DNA of 33,222 bases from Chara braunii (taxonomy: Eukaryota > Streptophyta > Charophyceae > Charales > Characeae), in assembly GCA_003427395.1 (NCBI GenBank), contig BFEA01000002.1:6172347-6205568 (forward strand), given 5' to 3'. The notes beneath the pieces are model-generated. The model worked only from the letters and a program-made list of their open reading frames with translations, was not told the DNA's origin and did not search any database. Both the position numbers and the translations under genes were made by a program. Of this stretch, positions 8,145 to 18,663 are shown piece after piece; the first letter of the stretch is position 1; every line of letters starts with the position of its first letter.

Positions 8145-10260
8145 GCAAGATCTACAGGGAAATTGGTGCAATTATCCACCACGATGGGTAAGCTCCTTGG
8201 TCGCCTTCTCTGCAGGGAAAGAAGCATTGTCAGTTTATGACGGATGAAGCCATCTTTTTGTCTTCTTTCTCTGCCTGTGTGCAGTGCCTTCTTTGCTTGC
8301 CACTGAACGAGCCGCTCTGTTTGTCGCCTTGTATGTTTTCCGTGCTTCGTTTGTCAATCACTATATTTCCTCCCACATACTCTCTCCATCGCCGTCCATG
8401 CCTCCTTTTCCAGCCTTTCCCTGTCTTTTTTTCTCTGCCCATCTGTTTGTCCACGTTTCCAGCGCTCGCCACTGAGTCGCCCGAAACGCACCTGCCGCAC
8501 CGGCCCACCCGCAGCTGACGGCACGACTCTGATTCTCTCTGAAGCGGACTCCATCTCGTGGGGGCGATGGTGTGAGGCTTATGTTCTGTTTAGTACAGCA
8601 CGATTAAGTAGTAGGAGTTTCGAATGCATGCATGTGTGAGGCTCACCATCTGTTTAGTATAGGACTGAGGTGGTATTGGCCCCACGTGCTGCTTGGTTGA
8701 GTTCAGCCAACGGAGGGGATATTCCTTTCTCCTACACCATCTCTGCTGCTCGTCTGCTCTGCTCATCGCTCAGCGAGGGTGATGATCTTAAATTCTTAAT
8801 GCCTGATCGCCTGTTCCTCGGCATAGATAAATTGGCTGCGAGCTACGCGTCCATTCTTTGCCCGGACGTGCCGTGGGGACTGCCTTTATCTCCGTCTTGT
8901 TTTCTCTTTTTGTCTTCGCGCCTGTGCATTACTTTCCTCTCTTTTGGGCGACTACATTGCCGAGTGGAATTTCCGATTCGGCTTTACACGTGCAGGTGGG
9001 GATGGGGGAACAACATCAAGAGTGTATTAAGAAACTGCATCCATTCATTGAATTTCATTGTGTCAGACTGTCAGTCGTAAAGGAGGACATGCTCTCTTTA
9101 CCCGTCTATTCTTTTCTTTTCGGCTCAATCCTGAATACACTTGTGAGTCCTGACCAGTGACCTTCTGCTTCGACCCCCACACCAACCCCGCTCTTGGGTG
9201 ATTGATTGAGTGACTGAGCGAGTGATTGGATTCTTGAAAGATTGATTATCTGATTGATTGATTGATTGATTGATTGGCTAATTGATTGATTGATCGCCAG
9301 GTGCAGCGAGAGGAATGAATGACCCAATCGAACAAGCGAGAGGTATGATATGAGTGAAGTGAGCGATCGCCTGACTCAGAGTGGGAATGACTCCGAATGA
9401 GCGATTGTGTAGAGATCTTCAGTTACTTCACAACGCAAAGTCGAAGGCGTTTGGTTGGCTGAGTCATCCACCCACTCGAGAGCGAATCAGTTAGTGAACT
9501 TAGTGCATTGTAAGACGTGTACAGTGTACACCTGTCACCTGGAACAAAAAAAAATTCTTTTTTTTTTTTTTTTTTTTTTTTTTTTGGAACAAAAATCTCT
9601 ATGCATTCTGTTCGTTTGAATCGGTCTGATGAAGGAGATGGAGTCCGAAGGAATGACTGTGTGATTCTTCTGCTTTTCTATACCTTCTCTGTGCAGTGAC
9701 AAAATCAGGCCCGTGCGTGCCATGAATTCATAGCATTGCGAGCTCTTGATAGGGCAGTGGTTGTGGGCCTGGTGGCTGGACCAAGCAACCATGTCATCTT
9801 CAATCGTCTGTATGTTAGTGGCTAATTGGCAATTTACATAGCATCTCGCGAAGTCAGTGTGGGCGCCGCAAAGCCGCACAATTTCGTCAACAGGTGCATC
9901 AAGATCAAGATCAATGCGGCTCAGTACACGGATGGTGGGCACTACAACCATGGTCAAGCGAGTCGGACTCAAGGCGATCCTCGATCCTGCATCGTCGTCA
10001 CCACAGCTATGGCATTCCGTGAAACGGTGGCAATGTTCGAAACCCCTTTGGGATGCGGTCGTTTTTAGCACCAATAGTTTCTCTATCCCGCTGTCCCGGC
10101 ACAGGACCTCGCCCCTGTTCCGGTTTTTCTTTCGTCCAGGACGGGGGTCTTAGACGCCGCCTGGCGGCCTGTGTTAGTCTGATCATCTCTGATGCATAAC
10201 GCTTTTGGCTTGCCAGTGAAAAAAAGGAGATAGACCGTGGTTACCAAAGGTAGAATCGGT
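8145..10260. other. no recognisable gene
   Basis: Pyrimidine-rich and mixed DNA. A short duplication GTGTGAGGCT...TCTGTTTAGTA occurs near 8570 and 8633. TGAT/TTGA-type simple repeats lie at 9198-9296. A T tract (9558-9585) is flanked by two GGAACAAAAA words (9541 and 9586). A minus-strand open frame at 9600-10074 is the longest here, but I see no domain, no family resemblance and no supporting signals in it. Confidence 0.4.
9198..9296. repeat. (ATTG)n-type simple repeat
   Basis: Imperfect then regular TGAT/TGATTGAT units, most regular at about 9250-9294. Confidence 0.8.
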
Positions 10261-10264
10261 AAGC

Positions 10265-10312
10265 AGAGAGAGAGAGAGAGAGACAGAGAGACAGAGAGAG
10301 ATAGAGAGAGAG

Positions 10313-10394
<82 letters not shown>
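10265..10394. repeat. (AG)n microsatellite with GATA and ACAG variants
   Basis: About 130 bp of AG dinucleotides, interrupted by GACAGAG and by five GATA units around 10309-10331. Confidence 0.9.
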
Positions 10395-10397
<3 letters not shown>

Positions 10398-10699
10398 TGC
10401 TTTTTTTCTCGTCACTGCATAATGATGCGTGTGGGGGACCCAAGTCACTCAACCATTTGGTATTGCAGGTAGCTCGACATGGAGTGAGAAGCTGTCAGAT
10501 GACTCAGATCGAATGGGAGATCTGTTATCAGTCTGCACTGCAGTAAAAGCAAGAATGCAGGTCCGCAGAGGAGCGATATGATAAGTCGGAAGTCGCGCAG
10601 TATTGGCGTTTTTTTCCTGTTGGATCTGTTGTTTCGGGGGGGCGGTCTATGAGGTGGCACACAAAGTGCCGTGTTTGACACAGTGTGTGGCACAGTGTG

Positions 10700-10700
<1 letters not shown>

Positions 10701-10736
<36 letters not shown>
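10701..10736. repeat. (TG)n microsatellite
   Basis: About 18 TG units, with shorter TGTG words on both sides. Confidence 0.85.
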
Positions 10737-10738
<2 letters not shown>

Positions 10739-11048
10739 CATGTGTGTGTCACATGAGTCGCGTGAGTACAACGCGTCATACTCGCGCCACTCCGACAAGG
10801 CGTCGGCGCACTGTGAGCAAGGTGCACGTCGCGGAAGTGATTCTCAACGCGGCAGGGTAAAACCATAGTGTGTGTCCATTTGTGGTGAGGGTACTTATTT
10901 AAAGGGCCGTAAAGTCTAAAGCAGCCAAATATGCGAAAGCAGTAAGACAAAGTGAGGGAGGTGGGTGGCGCATCCTTTTTTCAGACAGACCAGAACACAG
11001 GCAATAACACCCCACAAACCAAGGGAGGGAAGGCAAAGGACAGCGAGC

Positions 11049-11053
<5 letters not shown>

Positions 11054-11102
<49 letters not shown>

Positions 11103-11103
11103 N

Positions 11104-11160
<57 letters not shown>
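11054..11160. repeat. compound (TG)n(AG)n microsatellite
   Basis: TG units to 11102, one undetermined base at 11103, then AG units to 11160. The N at the junction suggests a sequencing or assembly break in the compound repeat. Confidence 0.9.
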
Positions 11161-11162
<2 letters not shown>

Positions 11163-11318
11163 CACCTTGCTGAGGCTTGCTCTGCATACAACAAAGTTAA
11201 ACAAACTGAATGTACCTGGCCGCTTAAAGGTTCAGATATACATTTTGAATGTGGTCCAAATAAGGGCGGCCAAATTCACTACTTGTGTTGTTTAACGCAA
11301 CTTGACCGGAAAGTTTGA

Positions 11319-11495
11319 CTTTTTTTTTCCCTATCATCAGTGAACTGATTGGCCTCAGGCCCTCAGGCAATTCAGAATGATTTGTTATTCTCTTCATCTG
11401 AGGGTATCAAGATTCGAACTTGAGTGAAGTTGAGTCTGATTCATATTTCAAAAACAGTTCGAGGGGGGTGTACCGACTGAGCTAGGCCCGTTGGT
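11319..11495 (-). mobile_element. tRNA-derived SINE with target-site duplication
   Basis: On the minus strand it begins CCAACGGGCCTAGCTCAGTCGG, containing a very good box A (TAGCTCAGTCGG). A box B (GTTCGAATC within AAGTTCGAATCTTG) lies about 75 bases further in, then a short body, and it ends in an A run (T run at 11319-11327 on plus). Flanking words match: AAAGTTTGACT (11308-11318) and AAAGTTGACTT (about 11496-11506). At about 177 bp it is compact, and its body is unlike the SINE at 4014-4441. A tRNA gene is excluded by the long spacing between the boxes and the A tail. Confidence 0.75.
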
Positions 11496-11718
11496 AAAGT
11501 TGACTTCTTTTTTTTTTTTTCTTAGTTTTGTTTTTTGTAAAAAATAGCAAATCAAAATAATAATACGAAAAACAAACGGGAGCAGCCCATCAATCAATGC
11601 ACCTCGGAGTCCCCCCGGTCCTCCTTTTTTTTAAATGGCAGTTTATTAGCCAAAAAAAAAGCTATGGGGCGTTCGGCCGCGTTCCTGCCTTTCACTGCCC
11701 GGGTTCATGGCCCGGTGG

Positions 11719-12457
11719 CAAACGAGGGGACGGAAAGACTATTGGGAAAGCCAACAAGATCAGAAAGCTGTTCGAGGCCTGTTATCCTAAGTCACTGACC
11801 TTAAAAAGGACAGACGACTGTACTGGTTCCTGGGACTTCCTTGGGTGCCGTATGGAGGTCAAATTGAGCTTTCCGTTTCTGGGTTGTTTTCAGCGGACTA
11901 AGAACCAGGACACGATCTGGTCCTCTTGACAGATCATCTTTAGAACTGGCCAAGACTTCAGATCATGGTCCTGCAGAAGACAGAAAATGGTGTCTATTAC
12001 AGGTTGGTTCTACCGGATAGACAGGAACACGACGGACCGGGCCCGTATTCCGCAGCAGGTTCTGACACTGCGAAAGGAATACAGGGCGAAGAGTTTTTCA
12101 GATCGTATCTTCACGAAGGTCCTCGAGAACTTCGCGCGGCATCGAGACTCCTTTTGGCAATTGACAACCACTTTGCTTTGCGGCGACTCGGATTAGCTTT
12201 TGCTATATATAGAATAGATAGACTACCGTCCAGTCCTCTTTCGACATGGCGCCGGGCCTCTGCCTGGTTTTGGAAGTGGAAGTGCAGGTATTGTGAAGGG
12301 GGAAGATGAGGTGGGGAGCTGAGACTATTCTTGAGTTGTCGTTATTGAGTTGTTGTTTTCGCGACCTCTTGGATGTAACTCTCTCTATTAAGCTTTTGTC
12401 AAAGTTACTTGGACTTTGATCTTGATTGATCGTGTGTGTTTGTAAACTTTCATCCCT
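11719..12457 (+). mobile_element. partial upstream copy of Penelope-like element (pseudo-LTR)
   Basis: These 739 bp repeat 26796-27534 in the same orientation with no net length change and, by eye, roughly 95-97% identity. They hold the last ~160 codons of the reverse-transcriptase ORF and the 3' untranslated region. The frame is stopped early by a TGA (11927-11929) where the downstream copy has GGA. The copy ends at 12457 exactly where the downstream copy ends (ATCCCT), and the long copy follows at once. A 5'-truncated unit placed head-to-tail in front of a longer unit is the arrangement described for Penelope-like elements. The 5' truncation point lies in CGGTGGCAAACG, which resembles CGGTCGCAAACG just after the 3' end (27535-27546), a possible target duplication. 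Confidence 0.8.
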
Positions 12458-12558
12458 TGCTGAAGCCCTTGGTAGCCTGCGGAGGGCAGACACTGCGTGT
12501 GGTGGTCAAGTTTTCTGGAGTATTGACGAATGTTTTCAAACCTGCTGACGAGAATCAG

Positions 12559-12866
12559 ATGGCGTCCTCAAGTCAGCAAGGCGGCAGCGAAGGCAGGGAC
12601 GGAGATCCTCCTCGACGAGGTCCTCCTACTTGTTATAGCTGCGAGCAGCCGGGCCATTACGCCCGTGATTGTTGGTTGCACTGGAAGGATAAGTGTGAAG
12701 CACTGGAAGCTAAGACTGGCGACTCGCGCTCCAGGCATAGAGGTCGATCCACCTCCCCGGTGGGACGAAGATGGGAGCCAGCGAAAAGATCTCCGTCGGT
12801 AGACAGTAAGCACCAAGCTTCAAGATCTGATGTCAAAGATCTGGTGACCTTACTGGTAGCTAAGGA
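12559..12866 (+). pseudogene. Penelope-like element ORF1, 5' part (CCHC zinc knuckle)
   Basis: The ATG at 12559 opens a frame starting MASSSQQGG. A retroviral-type zinc knuckle follows (CYSCEQPGHYARDC, about residues 29-42; spacing CX2CX4HX4C), then a basic Ser/Arg region. The frame is cut at 12866 by insertion of the chromovirus, with AAGGA duplicated on both sides. With the 10,536-bp element and one AAGGA removed, codon GA/G is completed and the frame runs directly into the charged coiled-coil part at 23408. The upstream in-frame extension to 12436 crosses the junction with the preceding element copy, so the ATG at 12559 is preferred. A nucleic-acid-binding, Gag-like or ORF1p-like role is inferred from the knuckle. 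Confidence 0.75.
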
Positions 12867-13175
12867 TGTAGCGGACCCACCAGTTGTGGTGCTCCGCTAG
12901 TGACAGAGATGGAGATGGAGGAAGAAGGAGGGAGCAAGGTGCACAGCGCAGCTCCCCACGCAAGACTCCAACGCACATACTCGAAAATGTGCAAGTGAAG
13001 AATGAGATTGAAAACAGACAATGGCTGGGGTATACCCCAGCGGACAGACGGGACTGGACTGGACTGGCTGGTACCGACAGAGGTACCGGCCTGGACTGGC
13101 CTACCCCGAATANAACACAGGCCTGTGAGAACAGGCCAAGGGGCTGGTCTCACANGCCAACCCGAGGTCCGCTAC
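12867..13175 (-). repeat. 3' LTR of the chromovirus
   Basis: 309 bp with ends TGTAGCGGA...TCCGCTACA, a 9-bp inverted terminal repeat in the TG...CA style. It matches the other LTR along its length with scattered substitutions and two Ns. No strong polypurine tract adjoins it: the minus strand just inside reads GGTCGAGGATC, a weak candidate. Confidence 0.9.
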
Positions 13176-14339
13176 ANGATCCTCGACCTGTGATGGATCG
13201 CCTAGATACAAACATGCTTCCGCCAAGAAGCGGAACTCTACCAAAGAAAAGAAAACNTGAGTAGTCTAGGATGCGGAGCAAGCTCCATNTTGAGTCCATG
13301 CGATGCAACCTAGGATATAAAATGTCACAAAACAGCAATGTCACAGCTAACAGCCTAAGTGAAAGCAGAAGCAACTAACTAACATACATGTCCTAGGAAA
13401 GCAAAAGCAACTAGCTAGCATACATGTCCTAGGAAAGCAGAAAGTAGTGACAACTAGATCCTAGAATGTTGGAGGCACTAGCCTCAGTCTGGTAACAACT
13501 GACTAGTGTATAAGTCCTAAGAACAGCAAAAGCAGAACAACAAAAGCAGAACAGCTAAATCCTAGAAATGTCGGAGGCAGTAGCCTCAGTCTGAGAGCAA
13601 CAAAGCAATCAACAAGACAACCATATGTCACATGAGAAGTGTGTCGCAAACCAAAGGGTGGGATGGTCTCTGAGGGTGGCGAATGCAGCCTAGGGGTCGA
13701 AAACTCCTAAGGGCATCCACACATAGTGACAGGGGAAAACACATGTCATCAGGCTCAATGAGGGTAGGGAGCTGGGAGCGAACANAACCAATGACCCTAA
13801 CAGATAGACCATCAGGGCGGGTAATGCTCGACTANGGGGTGACCGCTATGGAGGGTCGACCATGCAAGGGAACAAGGGAGCCTGGTATACTGGGCACACC
13901 TAGATGAAGCATGCGGGGCTGCCTAACTAGGGCGTGAGGGCCGACGAAGGGTAGAAAGATGATGGGTAAGGGAATCATGCAAATGACCCCTAAAGTGAGG
14001 GAGGTCGGAGCTAGATCCGTAAGATGGGAAGCCAGGGCAACGCTACGGTCCCGATGCCTATGCGTATACCAAGGGAGAGCCCAACTCAGAGAAACCCGGC
14101 TAAANGGAGACCATCATGCGACACAAGCAGGGTACTGTACAGGGTAGAGTGGTAANAGAGTGGCGACGTCTGAAGTAGGCAGAGCTGATCGTGATGAAGT
14201 CCATGAAGCTGCCAATGACGTCCACGATGAGAAGTCCGGAATGCCGTCGAGGAAGAGTCGCAGCGTCGACGAGCTGAAGTAGCAAAACTGATGTGGATGG
14301 AGTACGAAGAAGTCAAAGACGTGGGAAGGTAAGTCAGAG
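13176..14339 (-). other. chromovirus 3' region after the chromodomain
   Basis: About 1.16 kb of non-coding DNA with several single Ns. It contains a 36-bp tandem duplication (AAGCAACTA-CTA-CATACATGTCCTAGGAAAGC, about 13366-13437) and a dispersed pair TAG(A)ATCCTAGAA-TGT-GGAGGCA-TAGCCTCAGTCTG at about 13456 and 13558. No envelope-like or other ORF is supported. Confidence 0.5.
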
Positions 14340-16064
14340 TCAATCGTCGTATCGAGCAGGACGGCGTCGAGTGCGCTGTGAACGCTCAGAAGCCTCCGGC
14401 TGCTGCTGAAGGTCTGCCTCAGATGAAGCAGGCTCAACTTCAGCGGTCTCCTCAGCCACAGGAGAAGGAGGAGGGTCAGTGGGATGAGGAGGAGCAGTGA
14501 ACCCAGCACGACGAGCACGGTCATAGGCACGCACCAACATGAGAGCGTGCTGCAAGTGCTCGAGGGGCTCCCAGGTAGCCTCCTCATCAGGGTAACCCTT
14601 CCAACGTACGAGATACTCGACGTGGGGAGGGTTGTCGTCGGTGACTCGGCGACCAATGATGTCTGAAACGAGGAACTCCTCGTGACCGTCCACCATGATG
14701 AGTGGAGGGCGCTCGTATGGTCGTCCGGCGAAACGCTCAGACGCTCTGCAGTAAGGACGCAGTAACGAGACGTGGTAGACATCGTGCACACGAGCCTGGC
14801 GTAGGTAGTCGTGCAGCTTCACACGGAAGCTGACCGGGCTAGATGTCGTATCAGAACCGACAGCCTGGAGGATGCGGCATGGGCCAAAGAAGCGACGCGG
14901 AAACTTGCGAAGCGTGTCCGCTTCTAGCTATAAGTGGCGGGCGTCGATAAGCACATCATCACCGACTTTGAATGGATGATCCATCCTCGATCGGTTCGCA
15001 CGTGCTGCCATGCGAGTCTTGGAAGCGGCTATGTGCTCATGTGCGGTCTTCATGATAGACGTCATGTGTGCCACCCAATCGTCCAGCGCGGGACAACTCG
15101 TGTCAGGGTGCAACTGGGATGGTCAAAGGAAGTCCGCGGGAACACGAGGGTGATAGCCGAGGTCGCAATAGTAAGGCAACATCCCTGTGGCTGGCGAGAC
15201 GACATGGTTGTAGGCTATCTCCGCGTGGGAAAGATGGAGGTCCCACTGCTGGTCGTCACGAACAATCTTTCAGAGAATATCTCCGAGAGTCCTGTTCGTG
15301 ATCTAGGTCTGACCATCAGTCTGAGGATGGTAAGACGAGGAGAAGCGAAGCTGAGTGCCGTATACCTCGTGGAGCCGTCGCCAGAATCGACTGGTAAAGC
15401 GCGGGTCACGGTCAGATATGATGCTGAGAGGTAAGCCGTGATCACGCACGACTCGGTCAAACACGATGTCGACGACCTCACGTGCACTGATAGCATAGCA
15501 GCACGGAACAAAGCATGCACGCTTCGTGAAGCGGTCGACGATGACCAGGATACCATCATGACCGCGGGGGGTCGGAGGTCGAAGAGGACCGATAAAGTCC
15601 ATCGAGATGGACTGCTAACGACCCTCAAGGATAGGAAGAGGCTGGAGCAAACCATAAGGCAGGTGGTTCGCACTGTTCACCTCCTGACAGGTGGGACACT
15701 CTGCGACATAGTCCTTCACAAAGTCCTTGCGCTTCGGCCAGACGTACAGGCGGCTCACACGAGCCAACGTCTTGTGGAAGCCCATATGACCGGCAGCTGC
15801 CTGGTCATGGAACTCCGCTATTGCTTGGACACGTAGCTGTCCAGTGGAGGGAACGCAAATACGGGGCTCTCTGGTGCCCTGTGAACCGTGCCAGTACACA
15901 AGACCGTTGTCCCCGAGAGAGTAGTTCGGGACGGTCTTACCACTCCGAAGGGTCGCGTGGATGTCGCGATAGTCGGGGCAGTGGCGGTACTGAGTGCGAA
16001 ACTCGTCGGTCACCGAGTGGTGGACGGTGGTGACCGAGATGGAAGAGAGCTGGATGTGCTCCTA
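14340..16064 (-). pseudogene. integrase with C-terminal chromodomain, nonsense-broken
   Basis: Reading minus in one frame: an HHCC zinc domain (AAGHMGFHKTLARVSRLYVW ... CPTC, about 15815-15680), then the catalytic core with Asp in ISMDFIGP (about 15604-15590), Asp in ISDRDPRFTSRFW (about 15405) and the conserved YHPQTDGQT (about 15330). A C-terminal region follows and then a chromodomain at about 14681-14537 (HVEYLVRWKGYPDEEATWEP). The chromodomain is expected to bind histone marks and steer insertion to chromatin. In-frame stops occur at 16064-16062, 15617-15615, right after DGQT (about 15305-15303), in the following 30 codons, at about 15116, and at about 14927-14925. Several lie where Trp or Gln is expected. 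The core is therefore not translated as one protein. Confidence 0.88.
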
Positions 16065-16520
16065 GTCGTGGTCAGGGCACCGGGAGAGGGCATCTGCGAC
16101 CCGATTAGTTTCACCCTTGATGTTCTCAGTGGTGAAACTAAACTCGGATAGGTTGCGCCACCAGCGAGCCAGTTGAGGAGTGAGTTTCGGTTTTGTCAGA
16201 ATAGCCTGGACAACAGAGTTGTCCGTATGCACCGTAAACGGTGCCCCATGCAGGTAGTGACGCTAGTGCCGAGCGGCATAAACCACTGCGAGAACCTCAC
16301 GTTCATCAGCAGTGTAGTTTATCTCGGCGGGCAGGAGCTGACGTGAGTAGAAGGCTATCGGACAATCGCCTGAGCGAGCCGTCCTCGGCGATGGTAAGAG
16401 AATAGTCAATAGAAGACTCGTCAGTAGCTGGACGAGTAGGCGTCAGTCGGGAAGCAGTGGTAGGGGTAGGTGGTGGGAAGCGAGGGTTACGAGGATGAGA
16501 GGAATCAGGAGAGGAGGGGA
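16065..16520 (-). pseudogene. RNase H domain, frameshifted and with an odd linker
   Basis: After ILTTDA, the start of the Ty3-type RNase H, the reading frame changes. A second frame gives LSQ followed by about 50 residues rich in Pro, Ser and Thr (about 16545-16375). A third frame then resumes the domain: CPIAFYSRQLLPAEINYT, DEREVLAVVYAARH, a TAG stop at 16265-16263 where Trp is normal, RHYLHGAPFTVHTDN, and GETNRVADALSRCPDHD. The usual glycine-rich segment between DA and LSQ is missing. The insertion and the shifts make this inactive. Confidence 0.8.
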
Positions 16521-18658
16521 AGACCTGAGAAAGCATCGGTGGTAAGGATAAAAGGGCGATCAAAATCGAGTAGGTGAAGAACCGGTGCACATGTCACCGC
16601 CTTCTTGAGGGCGCGGAAGGCGTCCTCATGGAGGGGTGTCCAAGCCCAGGGTGGGTTCTTCCGGAGGAGGGTGGAGGTAAGGACGTAGGAATACCTACCG
16701 TATCCCCGGATGAAGTTACTATAGTAGCTGGTCAAGCCTAGGAAGCTGCGAAACTGCTTGGCGGATGTGGGAGCAGGCCACTCCGCAATAGCAGTGATCT
16801 TCGCGTCGTCCATGTGGAGACCCTGGTCAGACAGGTAATGTCCAAAGAACTCCACTTTCTGCTGGGCAAAGCGGCACTTGCTGAGCTTGGCGTAGAAGCC
16901 ATGTCTGCGCAAGCAGTCAAGGACGTCGCGGAGGTGCCTGAGGTGCTCCTCAAGGGTACGACTGTAGACCAGGATATCATCAAGGTAAACGAGAACGTAC
17001 TGCTCTAGTATGTCCCTCAAGATGTCGTTCATCGCCCTCTGGAAGGTGGCGGGTGCGTTGGTGAGGCCGAATGGCATCACCGTAAACTCGTAGTGGCCGA
17101 AGCGCAATCGGAACGCGGTCTTCGGCTGGTCGGCTGCAGCGATGCGGATCTGATGGTAACCGCTACGAAGATCAATCTTCGTAAAGAAGCGGTTGCCTGC
17201 TAGGCAGTCGAACAGCTCATCAGAACGAGGCATGGGGTAGCTGTTCTTAACCGTGTAGCGGTTGAGACCGCGGTAGTCGATGCAGAGACGAAGAGTTCCA
17301 TCCGCTTTGCGAACAAAGAGGAGGGGTGCACCCCACGGAGAGTTGCTGGGCTTAATGAAACCCAGTCTCAGGAGCTCCTTAAGCTGACGCTTGAGTTCGG
17401 TAGCCTCAGGAATCGAGAGTCTGTAGGGTGCCTGGTGGTGAACATGATAGTCAGGCACAAGCTGAATGGAGTGTTCGACATCACGCATCGGTGGGATGCC
17501 GGCGTACGAAAACGATGATGGAAAAACGTCGTGGTACTCTCGGATGAGGTCACGAACTGCGGGCTCCAGGTCAGCCGTATATCGTGCGAGTTCCTCAGCG
17601 TCAGCGTCAGCGCGCGACGACGGAGTGGACTCGACGGACGGCGGAGGGACGAAAATAGAGATGGGAGCCATGGAGATAGAAGTAGGATCTGGCTCCAGAA
17701 GGATGAGCTCGGCGTCGGGACAGGGTGAATCATAGTGTAAGAGATCCGTCACGTTCTCCATAAAGAAGGTGACATCGTCCTGTCGGATGAAGTGGGCGAA
17801 CAACCGAGGCGAGGTGACAGTGATAGAAGGAGATGGTGTGGGAACGGAAGGCTCCGGGGGAGGAGGATCGGGGAGTGGTGTCGCGGTGGTACCTATGAAA
17901 GATACGCGATACGTCTGTCCACACTTCATTTTGAGAACGAGAGTGTTGGTCGCCCAATCCGCCTCGGTGTTGCGGAACCGACGAGACCACGGAGTGCCGA
18001 GAATGAAGTTGTACCCCGTCTCCATCACATCGAAATGTGCAGAGGAGCAGCGGCGACGAGACGCTGGGGGACGATCAGTCGGCTCGAGAGTGAGGAAGAA
18101 AGGGAGGTCGGAGACCGTCTGATCGAAGAAGCGTTGGGTCTTGTCATCCCCTAGGGTAACAGAAATGGGAGTTTGAGACCCTGTTGTGGGTAAGCGAGCT
18201 TCTTTCACCACGCGTGGGTGAATGAAGTCGCCCTGAGAACCGGAATCCCACAGCGCGGAGTACACCCTCGTGGAGGTCCCGAGTCGTACCAGGATGATCG
18301 GGAGGGTGCGATCAGGGTCAGAGAGGATGGCGAGAAGGCGACGCAATGCAGCGACATGGAGGGTGAGTCGCTCCTGACGAGCCAGGAGCATGCTCAAGTC
18401 CAGAAGAAAGGACACAACGTCCTCGCGAGTAGCAAGCTGCTCGCTGCAACGGGCTGAGCGAATGGCTCGACGCATCGGTAGTCGCGGCGGGGAAGGAGGG
18501 GAGACGGTGGTCTGCGGAGGCGCAGACGGTACTGCGACAGAGGGCTGAGTACACTCTGTCGAGTCCTGCGATACCTCAACTCCAGTAGCAAGAGGGGCAA
18601 ACTGCGACCGAGATGTCGGGAAGCCCACTACTGAGGAGGGCGCAGGTGTACACTGCAC
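16505..18658 (-). CDS. chromovirus protease-reverse transcriptase
   Basis: Open for about 717 codons. The retropepsin motif is ALWDSGSQGDF (Asp ~138) with the distal FILGTPW motif (~218-224). The RT covers about residues 400-640: LCIDYRGLN (~458-466), KIDLRSGYHQ with first catalytic Asp ~496, FGLTNAPATFQ, and YLDDILVYS (~558-566) with the catalytic Asp pair. The ORF lies in a different frame from Gag and begins within six bases of Gag's TAG (18666-18664) with no obvious ATG, so expression by frameshifting or fusion to Gag is likely in the parent element. It stops at 16507-16505 because of a frameshift just after ILTTDA; in an intact element the polyprotein would continue into RNase H and integrase. 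Very confident family call. Confidence 0.92.
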   Translation of the reverse strand: MQCTPAPSSVVGFPTSRSQFAPLATGVEVSQDSTECTQPSVAVPSAPPQTTVSPPSPPRLPMRRAIRSARCSEQLATREDVVSFLLDLSMLLARQERLTLHVAALRRLLAILSDPDRTLPIILVRLGTSTRVYSALWDSGSQGDFIHPRVVKEARLPTTGSQTPISVTLGDDKTQRFFDQTVSDLPFFLTLEPTDRPPASRRRCSSAHFDVMETGYNFILGTPWSRRFRNTEADWATNTLVLKMKCGQTYRVSFIGTTATPLPDPPPPEPSVPTPSPSITVTSPRLFAHFIRQDDVTFFMENVTDLLHYDSPCPDAELILLEPDPTSISMAPISIFVPPPSVESTPSSRADADAEELARYTADLEPAVRDLIREYHDVFPSSFSYAGIPPMRDVEHSIQLVPDYHVHHQAPYRLSIPEATELKRQLKELLRLGFIKPSNSPWGAPLLFVRKADGTLRLCIDYRGLNRYTVKNSYPMPRSDELFDCLAGNRFFTKIDLRSGYHQIRIAAADQPKTAFRLRFGHYEFTVMPFGLTNAPATFQRAMNDILRDILEQYVLVYLDDILVYSRTLEEHLRHLRDVLDCLRRHGFYAKLSKCRFAQQKVEFFGHYLSDQGLHMDDAKITAIAEWPAPTSAKQFRSFLGLTSYYSNFIRGYGRYSYVLTSTLLRKNPPWAWTPLHEDAFRALKKAVTCAPVLHLLDFDRPFILTTDAFSGLPLLS

Positions 18659-18663
18659 CGTGG

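Noticed and set aside
9198-9296. CRISPR-like array
   Set aside because: A short tandem repeat without spacers, in a eukaryotic setting.
9627-9662. Second hammerhead-like word (CTGATGA...TCCGAAGG)
   Set aside because: GAAA is replaced by GAAG and stems do not form.
9600-10074. Minus-strand frame of about 150 codons as a host gene
   Set aside because: No recognisable domain, no splice or promoter support; its end runs into a T tract.
10083-11204. Long Ser/Leu, His/Thr or Val/Cys repeat frames
   Set aside because: Translations of AG and TG microsatellites.
11393-11495. Minus-strand tRNA gene
   Set aside because: Box A and box B are too far apart, no proper cloverleaf, followed by a SINE body and A tail.
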